This document shows, one piece after another, positions 9,154-16,797 of a stretch of 64,000 nucleotides of DNA. Position 1 is the stretch's first letter, and each line of letters starts with the position of its first letter. The position numbers and the translations under genes were made by a program. The stretch is from ZC4RG20 sp963782445 (GTDB taxonomy: Bacteria; Pseudomonadota; Gammaproteobacteria; Steroidobacterales; Rariloculaceae): NCBI GenBank assembly GCA_963782445.1, contig CAWAJM010000001.1, positions 496,001 through 560,000 of the forward strand, written 5' to 3'. Below the pieces are notes generated by a model. The model was given only the letters and a program-made list of their open reading frames with translations, did not search any database and was not told where the DNA came from.

Positions 9154-10332
9154 TCAGAAGGACACGAGCGAGAGCTCGGGCGTCGCGGCAATGCACTCTG
9201 CCTCGGGCACGCCGAGCTCCTTGCGTACGGCGTTCGTGCCGAGGACCATCGAGATCATCTTGTATTGCGCATGGCGGCGGCTCATGCCCTCGCGCCCCAT
9301 GCCGCAGTCGGACGTCACGACGAGACGCTCACCCGGGATGTAGCGCAGCGCCCGGCGCAGGTGCGCTGCAATTTCTTCGGGCCGCTCGACCTGCAGCGAA
9401 TGATGGTCGATGACGCCGATCGCGATCTTCTTGTCCGTGATGTGCCGGCCGATGGCCTCGAGGTCCGCGCCGCCGGAGCTGCACGACTCGAACGTGATGA
9501 CGTCGGCGTCGACGTGGTTCAGTGCCTCGAGCGCCGGCTGATAACTCATGACGCTCGTGAACATGCGCTGCTGAGCGGGATTGCCCCAACAGGTATGGCA
9601 CCAGACCTCGGTCTTGGCGCGCAGACCCCGGACCGTGCGGTTGAAGACCTCGACCGACTCCATCATGTCGAGCTTCCCGAGCACCTTGCCGCGCGAAGGA
9701 ATCATGTGAATCTGCGGTTCTTCGAACTGGATCGCGCCGCAGCCCGCGTCGGCGAGCTCGTGCAGCTCCTCGTTGAGCGCACCGGCGAAGCCATAGATAC
9801 GCTCGACGGGATCGGAGTAGTAGTCGTCGTCGACCGAGGCCGCGAGCAGCTCGGGGCCGATCGTGCCGAACTTCACGGGCTTGGCCGTGAGCCGTTGCGC
9901 CGCCTTGTACATCGCCGCGTACTGCAGCTCGCCGCGGCCGATCGGGCCGACGACCTTCGGCAGGACTCGCGCCTCGAGGTAGTCGTGCAGGATATGCCCC
10001 ATGGGAAACGGCGCGCCGCCAATGCGCATGCGGCTCGGCTTTACGTGCGAGACGTCGAGGCCCGCCATGCGCAGCAGCGGGTAGCTGACCCAGCTGTTGC
10101 CGGCCACTTCCTCGTCGTAGTGGGCGTCGCCGTCGGTGACCACGTCGACGCCGGCCGACTCCTGATCCTTCACGTGCACGGCGACGGCGTCGCGATATTG
10201 CTCGCGAAAACGCGAGTTGCGCATGGCCTCGAGAAAGGTGCGCGTGCCGAGGTTTTCGGTATGCCAGAGAGGCCGCGGCAGGGAGCCCGTAATCGTCGTA
10301 GGAAGGATCAGGTCCTTGGTCGCCTTGAGCAT
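9154..10332 (-). CDS. cobalamin-independent methionine synthase (MetE C-terminal-like) family protein
   Basis: This 392-residue protein has the zinc-dependent TIM-barrel fold of the MetE C-terminal domain. The zinc ligands are visible as His and Cys in WCHTCWGN, Glu in ITFESCSSGG and Cys in TSDCGMG. The N-terminal half of full-length MetE is absent, so the protein probably moves a methyl group between a small donor and a thiol but need not make methionine from methyl-tetrahydrofolate. It lies on the same strand as the DsbA-like gene upstream, about 100 bases apart. Close relatives are often annotated as methylcobamide:CoM or vinyl-ether type methyltransferases, so the substrate is uncertain. 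Confidence 0.88.
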   Translation of the reverse strand: MLKATKDLILPTTITGSLPRPLWHTENLGTRTFLEAMRNSRFREQYRDAVAVHVKDQESAGVDVVTDGDAHYDEEVAGNSWVSYPLLRMAGLDVSHVKPSRMRIGGAPFPMGHILHDYLEARVLPKVVGPIGRGELQYAAMYKAAQRLTAKPVKFGTIGPELLAASVDDDYYSDPVERIYGFAGALNEELHELADAGCGAIQFEEPQIHMIPSRGKVLGKLDMMESVEVFNRTVRGLRAKTEVWCHTCWGNPAQQRMFTSVMSYQPALEALNHVDADVITFESCSSGGADLEAIGRHITDKKIAIGVIDHHSLQVERPEEIAAHLRRALRYIPGERLVVTSDCGMGREGMSRRHAQYKMISMVLGTNAVRKELGVPEAECIAATPELSLVSF

Positions 10333-10413
10333 GTTCTTGGGTCTCCGGACAGGAGGAAGGACAGAAGCGGCCGGCGGGCGCCCCAGGGCCGGACTGCCCG
10401 CCGCGCCGGACTG

Positions 10414-10437
10414 CTAGCGGCCGTTGCGGGCCGCTAG
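10414..10437 (-). terminator. hairpin at the end of the DsbA-like gene
   Basis: A nine-base perfect inverted repeat (CTAGCGGCC and GGCCGCTAG) with a six-base loop overlaps the stop codon of the DsbA-like gene. There is no T-run, so intrinsic termination is not assured. It may instead act as an mRNA-stabilising hairpin. Confidence 0.4.
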
Positions 10438-11528
10438 GGCGCCTTATCGGCCTTGGCCGTGCGCGCCAACTCGTCGTCGATGACTTTCGTGAGGACGTCG
10501 TAGCCGACGGCGCCGCCGGGCACCGGCCGGCCGTTCACGAACAGCGCCGGGGTCCCGGAGACCCCGGCCTTTTCACCGGCGGACTGATCCGCGCGGATGG
10601 CCGAGTCGTATTTACCCGAATCGAGGCATTGGTTGAATTGCTTCGCATTGACGCCGAGCTTGGCCGCGGCGGCCTTGAGATCGTCGACCGTCAGTTTGTC
10701 CTGATTGCCGTACATGGTGTCGTGCAGCTCCCAGAACTTGTTCTGCTCGCGTGCACACATCGAGGCCTCGGCCGCCTTGAAGGCGTGAGGGTGGATGCTC
10801 TCGAGCGGGAACTGCCGGAATTCGAGGCGTACCTTGCCCGCGTAGTCCTTGAGAACCTTCTCGAGCGTTGGCTCGAGACCCGCGCAGTACGGGCACTGGA
10901 AGTCGCCGAACTCCACGATCGTGACGGGGGCGTCCGCCGCGCCGCGCGACGGTTCGCTCGGGGAGTCCACGGCGACACGCAGCGGCTTCAGCAGGACCTC
11001 GACACCGAATTTTTTCTTGAGCGACGCGGTGTAGTCGGTGAAGGCCTGTGCCTGGCGCTGTTGCGTGAGATATTCCTTGATGCGGCCCGCGATTTGCGCT
11101 TTCGGCGCGGAAATGCGCTCCTTGTTTTGCTCGTAGAACTCGTCAACGTCTTTGTCCGTCGGCGTCTGGACCTTGGAGGTCACCTCCCGCGCGAGCAGCT
11201 TGTCGACGGAGATGCCCTCGGCCTTGGCCTCGCGCTTGATGACCTCGTCCGAGAGGTACCGGTCCAAGCCCTTTTCGAGCACGTCCTGGCGCTGCTGGCG
11301 CAGGGTCATGAGCTGCGGTGCCACGAAGGCTTCGAGCTCGCCGCGCGTGACCGCCTCGGAGCCGATCTTCGCGACGGACTCGTCCTGATTCTTGCCGCTT
11401 GCGCCGAGCGTCGTCTGGCTCTGCGCCCCGGCGGGGCCGTTCGCGAGCAGCGCGGCGGCTGCGAAGGCGGCAATCGCCGCGAACGCCGTCCAGGGGCGAC
11501 GGGCTAAAGTGCTGGATGAAAAGGCCAT
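10434..11528 (-). CDS. exported DsbA-family thiol oxidoreductase fused to a SurA-like N-terminal region
   Basis: The product has about 364 residues. After a signal peptide (FAAIAAFAAAALLANGPAGA) comes a helical region (about 50-170) that resembles the N-terminal chaperone part of SurA/PpiC proteins: VAKIGSEAVTRGELEAFV, then helices ending in QRQAQAFTDYTASLKKKF. No peptidyl-prolyl isomerase domain follows. From about residue 185 there is a DsbA/DsbC-like thioredoxin fold with the active site CPYC in FGDFQCPYCAGLEP and the cis-proline segment GVSGTPALFVNGRPV. It probably oxidises or isomerises disulfides in the periplasm while holding client proteins. I chose the ATG at 11528 because the signal peptide begins there; the longer frame runs into repeat DNA. 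Confidence 0.88.
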   Translation of the reverse strand: MAFSSSTLARRPWTAFAAIAAFAAAALLANGPAGAQSQTTLGASGKNQDESVAKIGSEAVTRGELEAFVAPQLMTLRQQRQDVLEKGLDRYLSDEVIKREAKAEGISVDKLLAREVTSKVQTPTDKDVDEFYEQNKERISAPKAQIAGRIKEYLTQQRQAQAFTDYTASLKKKFGVEVLLKPLRVAVDSPSEPSRGAADAPVTIVEFGDFQCPYCAGLEPTLEKVLKDYAGKVRLEFRQFPLESIHPHAFKAAEASMCAREQNKFWELHDTMYGNQDKLTVDDLKAAAAKLGVNAKQFNQCLDSGKYDSAIRADQSAGEKAGVSGTPALFVNGRPVPGGAVGYDVLTKVIDDELARTAKADKAP

Positions 11529-11649
11529 GGGGGCTCCTGTCGGATCACGGCCGGCGCCGAAAGGCCGGCCTCTTGCGGGGCATTCTAGTGTCCTCGGTCG
11601 AAATTTCGCCACCTCATTCGGGGGTCGGGGTCGGGTCGGCCGTCGGCCG

Positions 11650-11833
11650 CATGATCCATGAACGGGTTCGGATGTCGGTGGTTGGCGGACGCTCGCGCAG
11701 ACGGGCGCTTTCGGGGACGGCGTGAACCCATCCCTGGAGCCTCCGTTGCGCGCCATCGCTGGCGCGCACGGCCCCGAAAGCGCCCGTCTGCGCAAGCCTC
11801 CTCGGTGACGTCGGCGGCCGTTCATGCATCATG
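11650..11833. repeat. structured repeat, type 1 hairpin, copy A
   Basis: The outer ends are a 16-base inverted repeat with one mismatch (11650-11665 and 11818-11833, containing CATGATCCATGAACGG). Inside lies a perfect 22-bp stem (11695-11716 with 11772-11793), then a one-sided bulge reading GTGAACCCATCCCTGGAGCC, and an 8-bp apical stem (11748-11755 with 11760-11767). The bulge is the part shared with copies B, C and D. The stems are unrelated to those of D. Confidence 0.75.
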
Positions 11834-12115
11834 CTGCCACGGCGCGAGGGACTCGTTGGTGGAAGACGGCAGTCCGTGCGGCCGTCCCGGTTCGGAACGG
11901 CCGCGGAAGCCACCAATCCTTGCGCTCTTCGCCGGCCGGGTGGCCGGGGGCCCACGCCGCTACACGGCTCTTCAGGCGATGGCCGCGTCGGCATCGAGCT
12001 TCAGGGTCGGCGTGAGGGCGGTGTCGGGACGCTGAGCGCCAGGGAGGGCGCTCAGCGAGCCCCCAGGGACGGGTTCACGGCGGTCCCGACACCGCCCTTA
12101 CGCCGACCCTGAAGC
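11818..12115. repeat. composite structured repeat, about 300 bp, locus 1 (includes type 1 copy B)
   Basis: This unit starts with CCGTTCATGCATCATGCTGC, followed by a hairpin (11856-11916) whose left side keeps AAGACGGCAGTCCGT, then a spacer and a type 1 hairpin. That hairpin has 33-bp arms (11998-12030 and 12083-12115, one mismatch), a 10-bp apical stem (12031-12040 with 12047-12056) and a one-sided bulge. On the reverse strand the bulge reads GAACCCGTCCCTGGGGGCTC. The same order of modules, at almost the same length, recurs at 32706-33004. The 642-base gap between the DUF1015 and DsbA-like genes is filled by this unit plus copy A and holds no credible gene. Confidence 0.8.
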
Positions 12116-12170
12116 CCGCTGCCGACGTATCATCTGGTTGGGTCGTTGCCAGGCCCCGGTAGCCGGCCCG

Positions 12171-13448
12171 CTACTCGCGGCCGCCGCCCGCCGGCGCGGG
12201 CCCCGAATCGAGCACGTGCGAAAGCAGCCCGTCGGCGAGCTTCGGCTCGAACCACGTCGACTTCGGCGGCATGAGCTTCTCCGCGTCGGCCACGGCCATG
12301 AGCTGTTCCATCGAGGTCGGGTACAGGGCGAATGCGGCCCCCGCGCCGCCTTCGCGTACGCGCCGCTCGAGCTCCCCGAGGCCCCTGACGCCGCCGACGA
12401 AGTCGATGCGGTCGTCGCGGCGCGGGTCTTCGATGCCGAGCAGCGGGCCGATCGCGAGATTCTGCAGCAGGCTCACGTCGAGGCTTTCCACGGGGTCGTT
12501 CGGGATCTTGTCCGGGGGCAGCGCGAGGGAGTACCAGGCGCCGTCGAGGTACATGCCGAAGCTTGCGGGCCGGTCCGGCTTGAAGGCTTCGGCGCGGCGC
12601 TCGACGTCGAAACTCTCCTCGAGCCGTTCGAGGAAACGGGCCGGCGAGAGGCCGTTCAGATCGGCGACGACGCGGTTGTAGTCGAAAATGCGCATCTCGT
12701 CGTGCGGGAACGCGACCGTCAGGAAATAGTCGGCGCTTGTGCTCGGCCGGTTTTTGCCGCCCGGTTCGCCGCGCCGGGCCTCCGCGACGCGTGCGGCCGC
12801 GGCGGAGCGGTGGTGGCCGTCCGCGATGTAGAGCACGCCGAGCGCATTGACGGCTGCGGCTAGACGCGCGACGAAGGCCGGGGAACCGATCTGCCAGATC
12901 GTGTGCATGACCTGGTTCGGGCCCTCGACCTCGAACAGCGGCAGCTGACGCGTCCCCTCGTGCAGCAGCTCGTGCACGGCCGCGTCGGCCCGATAGGCCG
13001 TGAGGACCGGGCCGGTCTGGGCATTGAGCGCCTCGATATTGCGCACGCGGTCGTTTTCCTTATCCGGCCGCGTGAGCTCGTGCTTCCGGATCCGGTTCTC
13101 CTCGTAGGCACGGACCGAGGCGACGCAGGCCAGGCCCGTCTGCTCGTGCCGGCCCATACGCATGCGGTAGACGTAGAAGGACGGGATCGGCTCGCGCGTG
13201 AGCACGCCCGAGCGCAGGAGGCGCTCGAGGTTCGCCGCGCCGCGCGCGTAGACGCTGTCGGCGTGCGAATCGGTGCCGGGCGGCATGTCGATCTCGGGCC
13301 GCGAGACGTGCAGGAAGCTCCAGGGGCGGCCCTGGGCCAGGTCCCGCGCCTCGTCCGTATTCACGACGTCGTAGGGCGGGGCGATGACCTCGTCCGCATA
13401 GCCGCGCCGGGGCCGCAGCGCGGCGAAAGGTCTGACGAGCTCGTTCAT
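12171..13448 (-). CDS. DUF1015 family protein
   Basis: This 425-residue protein matches DUF1015 by its opening (RPFAALRPRRGYADEVIAPPYDVVNTDEAR), a SFLHVSRPEID segment and the ADGHHRSAAAARVA motif near the middle. It is cytosolic, with no signal peptide. The family is widespread and sometimes linked to SpaC-like or serine-kinase-like annotations, but the biochemical role is not settled. Its start overlaps the rimO stop by four bases (ATGA), so the two are co-translated, rimO first. Confidence 0.9.
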   Translation of the reverse strand: MNELVRPFAALRPRRGYADEVIAPPYDVVNTDEARDLAQGRPWSFLHVSRPEIDMPPGTDSHADSVYARGAANLERLLRSGVLTREPIPSFYVYRMRMGRHEQTGLACVASVRAYEENRIRKHELTRPDKENDRVRNIEALNAQTGPVLTAYRADAAVHELLHEGTRQLPLFEVEGPNQVMHTIWQIGSPAFVARLAAAVNALGVLYIADGHHRSAAAARVAEARRGEPGGKNRPSTSADYFLTVAFPHDEMRIFDYNRVVADLNGLSPARFLERLEESFDVERRAEAFKPDRPASFGMYLDGAWYSLALPPDKIPNDPVESLDVSLLQNLAIGPLLGIEDPRRDDRIDFVGGVRGLGELERRVREGGAGAAFALYPTSMEQLMAVADAEKLMPPKSTWFEPKLADGLLSHVLDSGPAPAGGGRE

Positions 13449-14818
13449 GGCGCCGCGGCCCGGCCGAGCGAAGTCCCGGCTCCCGGTACGGCGGGCACGG
13501 CCCAGAGGTCGTACGCGTCGGCGCTCTCCACGACGACATCGACGAGGTCGCCCGGTGCGAGCTCGGGGTCCGGCGGCAGGAAGACGTTTCCGTCGATCTC
13601 CGGGGCGTCTGCATGGGAGCGTGCGACGATGCCGTCCTCGCCGACCTCGTCGACGAGGACCTCGAGCGTCGCGCCCACATGGCGGGCGAGGCGCCGCTCG
13701 CTAATCGCCTGTTGAGCGGTCATCAAGGCATGCCAGCGCTCGTTGATGGCCTCCGGCGGCACGGCGCCCGGCAGGGCGTTAGAGGCCGCCCCCGTCACGG
13801 GCTCGTAGCGGAAGCAGCCCACGCGATCGAGCTCGGCCTGCTCGAGCCAGTCGAGCAGGTACTCGAAGTCCTGCTCGGTTTCGCCCGGGAAGCCGACGAT
13901 GAATGAGGAGCGCAGCGTGAGGCCGGGCACGGCCGCGCGCCAGGCCGCGATGCGCTCGAGCGTCTCGGCCTCGCTTGCCGGGCGCTTCATGGCCTTGAGC
14001 ACGCGCGGGCTCGCGTGCTGGAACGGGATGTCCAGATAGGGCAGCACCGCGCCTTCGGCCATGAGCGGAATCAGCTCGTCGACATGCGGGTAGGGATAGA
14101 CGTAGTGGAGCCGGACCCAGGCGCCGAGGCTGCCGAGGGCCCCCGCGAGCTCCGTGACCCGAGCCGGGACCGGCTGCCCCCGCCAGACCGAAGGGGCGTA
14201 ACGCAGGTCGACGCCGTAGGCGCTGGTATCCTGCGAGATTACGAGCAGCTCGCGCACGCCCGCGGCCACGAGCCTTTCGGCCTCGGCGAGCACGTCCGCG
14301 GCCTGGCGGCTCGCGAGCCGGCCGCGCAGGCTCGGGATGATGCAGAAGCTGCAGCGGTGGTTGCAGCCCTCGGAGATCTTGAGATAGGCGTAATGCCTGG
14401 GTGTGAGCTTGATGCCCTGCGGCGGAATCAGGTCGAGAAACGGATCGTGCGGCGGCGGACAGGCCGCGTGCACCGCGGCGACGACGGCCTCGTACTGGTG
14501 CGGCCCCGTAACGGCGAGCACGTCGGGATGCGTGCCGCGGACCGCCTCCGCATCGGCGCCGAGGCAGCCTGTGACGATGACCCGGCCGTTCTCGGCCAAC
14601 GCCTCGCCGATCGCGTCGAGCGATTCCGCGCGCGCACTGTCGAGGAAGCCGCAGGTGTTGACGACGACGACGTCGGCGCCGGCGTAGTCGCCGGCCGTCT
14701 CGTAGCCTTCTGCCCGCAGGCGGCTCAGTATCCTTTCCGAGTCGACGAGGGCTTTGGGGCAGCCCAAGCTGACGAAGCCTATCCTTGGTGTCGTAGCCAT
14801 GTTGGTTTTCGGGGCCAT
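13445..14818 (-). CDS. rimO: ribosomal protein S12 methylthiotransferase RimO
   Basis: RimO adds a methylthio group to a conserved aspartate of ribosomal protein S12 using two iron-sulfur clusters. The 457-residue product has the N-terminal UPF0004 domain with its three cysteines (SLGCPKALVDSE, VVNTCGFLDSA, VTGCLGAD). The radical-SAM motif CNHRCSFC follows at about residues 153-160, with the LRGRLASR segment behind it. A C-terminal TRAM-like domain comes after about residue 385. Length and motif order are normal for the family and separate it from MiaB. An ATG six codons in (14800, MATTPRIGF) is an equally good start. DUF1015 follows in a four-base overlap. Confidence 0.96.
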   Translation of the reverse strand: MAPKTNMATTPRIGFVSLGCPKALVDSERILSRLRAEGYETAGDYAGADVVVVNTCGFLDSARAESLDAIGEALAENGRVIVTGCLGADAEAVRGTHPDVLAVTGPHQYEAVVAAVHAACPPPHDPFLDLIPPQGIKLTPRHYAYLKISEGCNHRCSFCIIPSLRGRLASRQAADVLAEAERLVAAGVRELLVISQDTSAYGVDLRYAPSVWRGQPVPARVTELAGALGSLGAWVRLHYVYPYPHVDELIPLMAEGAVLPYLDIPFQHASPRVLKAMKRPASEAETLERIAAWRAAVPGLTLRSSFIVGFPGETEQDFEYLLDWLEQAELDRVGCFRYEPVTGAASNALPGAVPPEAINERWHALMTAQQAISERRLARHVGATLEVLVDEVGEDGIVARSHADAPEIDGNVFLPPDPELAPGDLVDVVVESADAYDLWAVPAVPGAGTSLGRAAAP

Positions 14819-14968
14819 CGGTCCGCCGGCGGCCGGATGCCCCGGGAGGAAATCCGTCTATTGCGCCACGGGCGGAACCAAAACGCAACGGCACGCGTGA
14901 CTTTCGGCCCAGCGGATGCGAGGCTGAAAGTGCCGGCCGCCGGGGCCGGCGCCGCTGGAGGGACGTGC

Positions 14969-15433
14969 ATGCAGACGACGACGCAGCAGGAGCTCGAGAG
15001 CCGGATCGGCGCCGACCTTGGCGTTTCCACGTGGTTCGAGGTCGATCAGGCGCGCGTGAACAGTTTCGCGGATGCGACGCTCGATCACCAGTTCATCCAC
15101 GTCGATCCCCAGCGCGCCGCTGCAACGCCTTTCGGCGGCACGATTGCGCACGGTCTGTTGACCTTGTCGCTCATCGTGCCCCTGTGCCTCGACCTCGTGC
15201 CCAAGCTCGAGGGCACGGCGATGTTGCTCAACTACGGCTTCGACCGCGTGCGCTTCGTCGCGCCCGTGCGCGTCGGCAAGCGGATCCGGGGTGCAGCCCG
15301 GCTCGCGGGCTGCACGGAGCGCAAGCCCGGTCAGGTGCTCGTGAAGCTCGACGTGACGATCGAGATCGAAGGCGAGGACAAGCCGGCGATGACGGCCGAG
15401 TGGCTGAGCCTGCACCTGCTCGGGGCCGCTTGA
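14969..15433 (+). CDS. MaoC-family hot-dog dehydratase
   Basis: The 154-residue protein is a single hot-dog domain of the (R)-specific enoyl-CoA hydratase/MaoC type. The hydratase signature appears as FADATLDHQFIHVDPQRAA, followed by FGGTIAHGLLTLSLIVPL, which supply the catalytic Asp and His. It probably hydrates an enoyl-CoA. GGAGGGACG precedes the ATG at 14969. The PhzF-like gene begins about eight bases downstream, so both are likely in one transcript. The acyl substrate cannot be told from sequence. Confidence 0.9.
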   Translation: MQTTTQQELESRIGADLGVSTWFEVDQARVNSFADATLDHQFIHVDPQRAAATPFGGTIAHGLLTLSLIVPLCLDLVPKLEGTAMLLNYGFDRVRFVAPVRVGKRIRGAARLAGCTERKPGQVLVKLDVTIEIEGEDKPAMTAEWLSLHLLGAA

Positions 15434-15441
15434 GAGGCGCC

Positions 15442-16236
15442 GTGGCCCGCCTGCGCCTGTTCCAGGTCGACGCCTTCACGAGCCGCCGGTTCGGCGGCAA
15501 TCCGGCGGCCGTCGTGCCTTTGGAGGCTTGGCTCGACCCCGAGCTCATGCAGGCCGTCGCGGCCGAGAACAATCTGTCCGAGACGGCCTTCTTCGCGCCG
15601 GCGGGCCAGGGCTACGCGCTCAAGTGGTTCACACCCACGACGGAAGTCCAGCTCTGCGGCCACGCGACGCTCGCGACCGCGCACGTGCTCTACGAGCAGC
15701 TCGGCTGCGCGCGGTCGGAGCTGCGGTTCGCGACGCGGTCCGGTGAGCTGCGCGTCACGCGTGCGGGCGAGCGCCTCGTCATGGACTTCCCGCGCTGGGA
15801 GCTGCGCCCGCTCGCGACGCCCCCGTCGGGGCTGACCGAGGCGCTCGGAATCCCGCCCCAGGAGGTGCTCGTCACGGGCGCCGGCGACAATCTGTTCGCG
15901 ATTTACGACGGCGAGGCCGAACTGCGCTCGCTCGATCCCGATCCGCGCCGGCTCGCCGAGCTGCATCCGGCGGGTGTCGTCGTGACGGCCCGCGGCCTCG
16001 AGTCCGATTGCGTTTGCCGCTACTTCGCACCGAGCTACGGCATCGACGAGGATCCCGGGACGGGGTCGATTCACTGCGGACTGACGCCTCTGTGGTGCGA
16101 GCGCCTAGGTCAGCGCAGGATCCATTCCCGGCAGCTCTCGAGGCGCGGCGCCGAGCTTTTCTGCGAGCTGGCCGGGGCTCGAGTCGCAATCGCGGGCTGC
16201 GCCGTGACTTACCTGGACGGGTGGATCACCGTCTGA
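15442..16236 (+). CDS. PhzF-family isomerase/epimerase
   Basis: This protein of about 264 residues belongs to the PhzF/diaminopimelate-epimerase-like fold. The opening RLRLFQVDAFTSRRFGGNPAAVV, then NNLSETAFF with the catalytic Glu, LCGHATLATAHVL and the C-terminal DPGTGSIHCGLTPLW are standard family blocks. The last carries SIHC, where many members have a similar small-residue turn. No phenazine genes are nearby, so the family name does not imply phenazine synthesis. The start is taken as the GTG at 15442; a TTG at 15430 overlapping the maoC stop is possible. Confidence 0.88.
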   Translation: MARLRLFQVDAFTSRRFGGNPAAVVPLEAWLDPELMQAVAAENNLSETAFFAPAGQGYALKWFTPTTEVQLCGHATLATAHVLYEQLGCARSELRFATRSGELRVTRAGERLVMDFPRWELRPLATPPSGLTEALGIPPQEVLVTGAGDNLFAIYDGEAELRSLDPDPRRLAELHPAGVVVTARGLESDCVCRYFAPSYGIDEDPGTGSIHCGLTPLWCERLGQRRIHSRQLSRRGAELFCELAGARVAIAGCAVTYLDGWITV

Positions 16237-16248
16237 GGAACGGGCCGC

Positions 16249-16518
16249 TCAATCCGCGTGACATTCATAGATGACCGGCACGCCGTTGCGCTCCGCATAG
16301 CTGTGAGCGATGAATAGGGCGTCTTCCTTGGACATCGGCTCGGCGTCGACGATCGTCGCGCAGCGCCAGCCCGTTCCATCCTCGGCGCGATAGCTCAGGT
16401 GCTCGAGCGTGACGAGCAGGAGCCGGCCCTCGCGGCGTTGAGCGGCGGTATGCAGCCTCAGAAAGTTCGATTCGGTATACGTTTCGGTCGGTCGGATCTG
16501 CGGCTCGAACTTCGCCAT
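16249..16518 (-). CDS. small hypothetical protein (SYAER-motif paralogue 1)
   Basis: This 89-residue soluble protein has no signal peptide. GGAGGAACGGAG precedes the ATG at good spacing, which supports a real gene. The C-terminal part, MSKEDALFIAHSYAERNGVPVIYE, closely resembles the end of the small gene at 62189-62479 (MSPDTALVLARSYAERKRIALVL). The two therefore look like members of one small family. No function is recognised. The gene converges on the PhzF-like gene with a 12-base gap. Confidence 0.75.
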   Translation of the reverse strand: MAKFEPQIRPTETYTESNFLRLHTAAQRREGRLLLVTLEHLSYRAEDGTGWRCATIVDAEPMSKEDALFIAHSYAERNGVPVIYECHAD

Positions 16519-16797
16519 TCTCCGTTCCTCCGGCGCGGCGCAGCCTCGGTCATGTCCTGATCTGCAATCGACATGCCAGCGTCGGCGGCAGCATGCTGCG
16601 ATGCGGCCGGGCCCCGATTATGTGAAGCCGCGGACTGACCGATCGCGGCGCTTTGTGCCCGCCGGCGTCCCTCGGCCGCCGGCGCTACCCTTCGGTCTCG
16701 GCGAAAGTCTCAGCCGTGATGACTCTCACAGCCGCCGCGGCGCTATTTTGTTCAAATCCTGCGCGTGCAACAGGAGTCGAGCGGCATCGTGGCGAAC
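16519..16797. other. intergenic region between divergent genes
   Basis: About 280 bases lie between the small SYAER gene (minus) and the EAL gene (plus). I see no RNA gene, repeat or clear promoter box. A somewhat AT-richer patch (GGCGCTATTTTGTTCAAATC, near 16740-16758) is the best place for an EAL-gene promoter. Confidence 0.3.

Noticed and set aside
11650..12115. CRISPR array or integron attC array
   Set aside because: There are no regularly spaced direct repeats, no cas or integrase gene, and the elements are long hairpins with differing stems.
11529..12170. Small genes in the gap before the DUF1015 gene
   Set aside because: All open frames there fall in inverted repeats and lack ribosome binding sites and family motifs.
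15442..16236. Phenazine biosynthesis from the PhzF-like gene
   Set aside because: No other phz genes are present, and the PhzF fold is common in unrelated isomerases.
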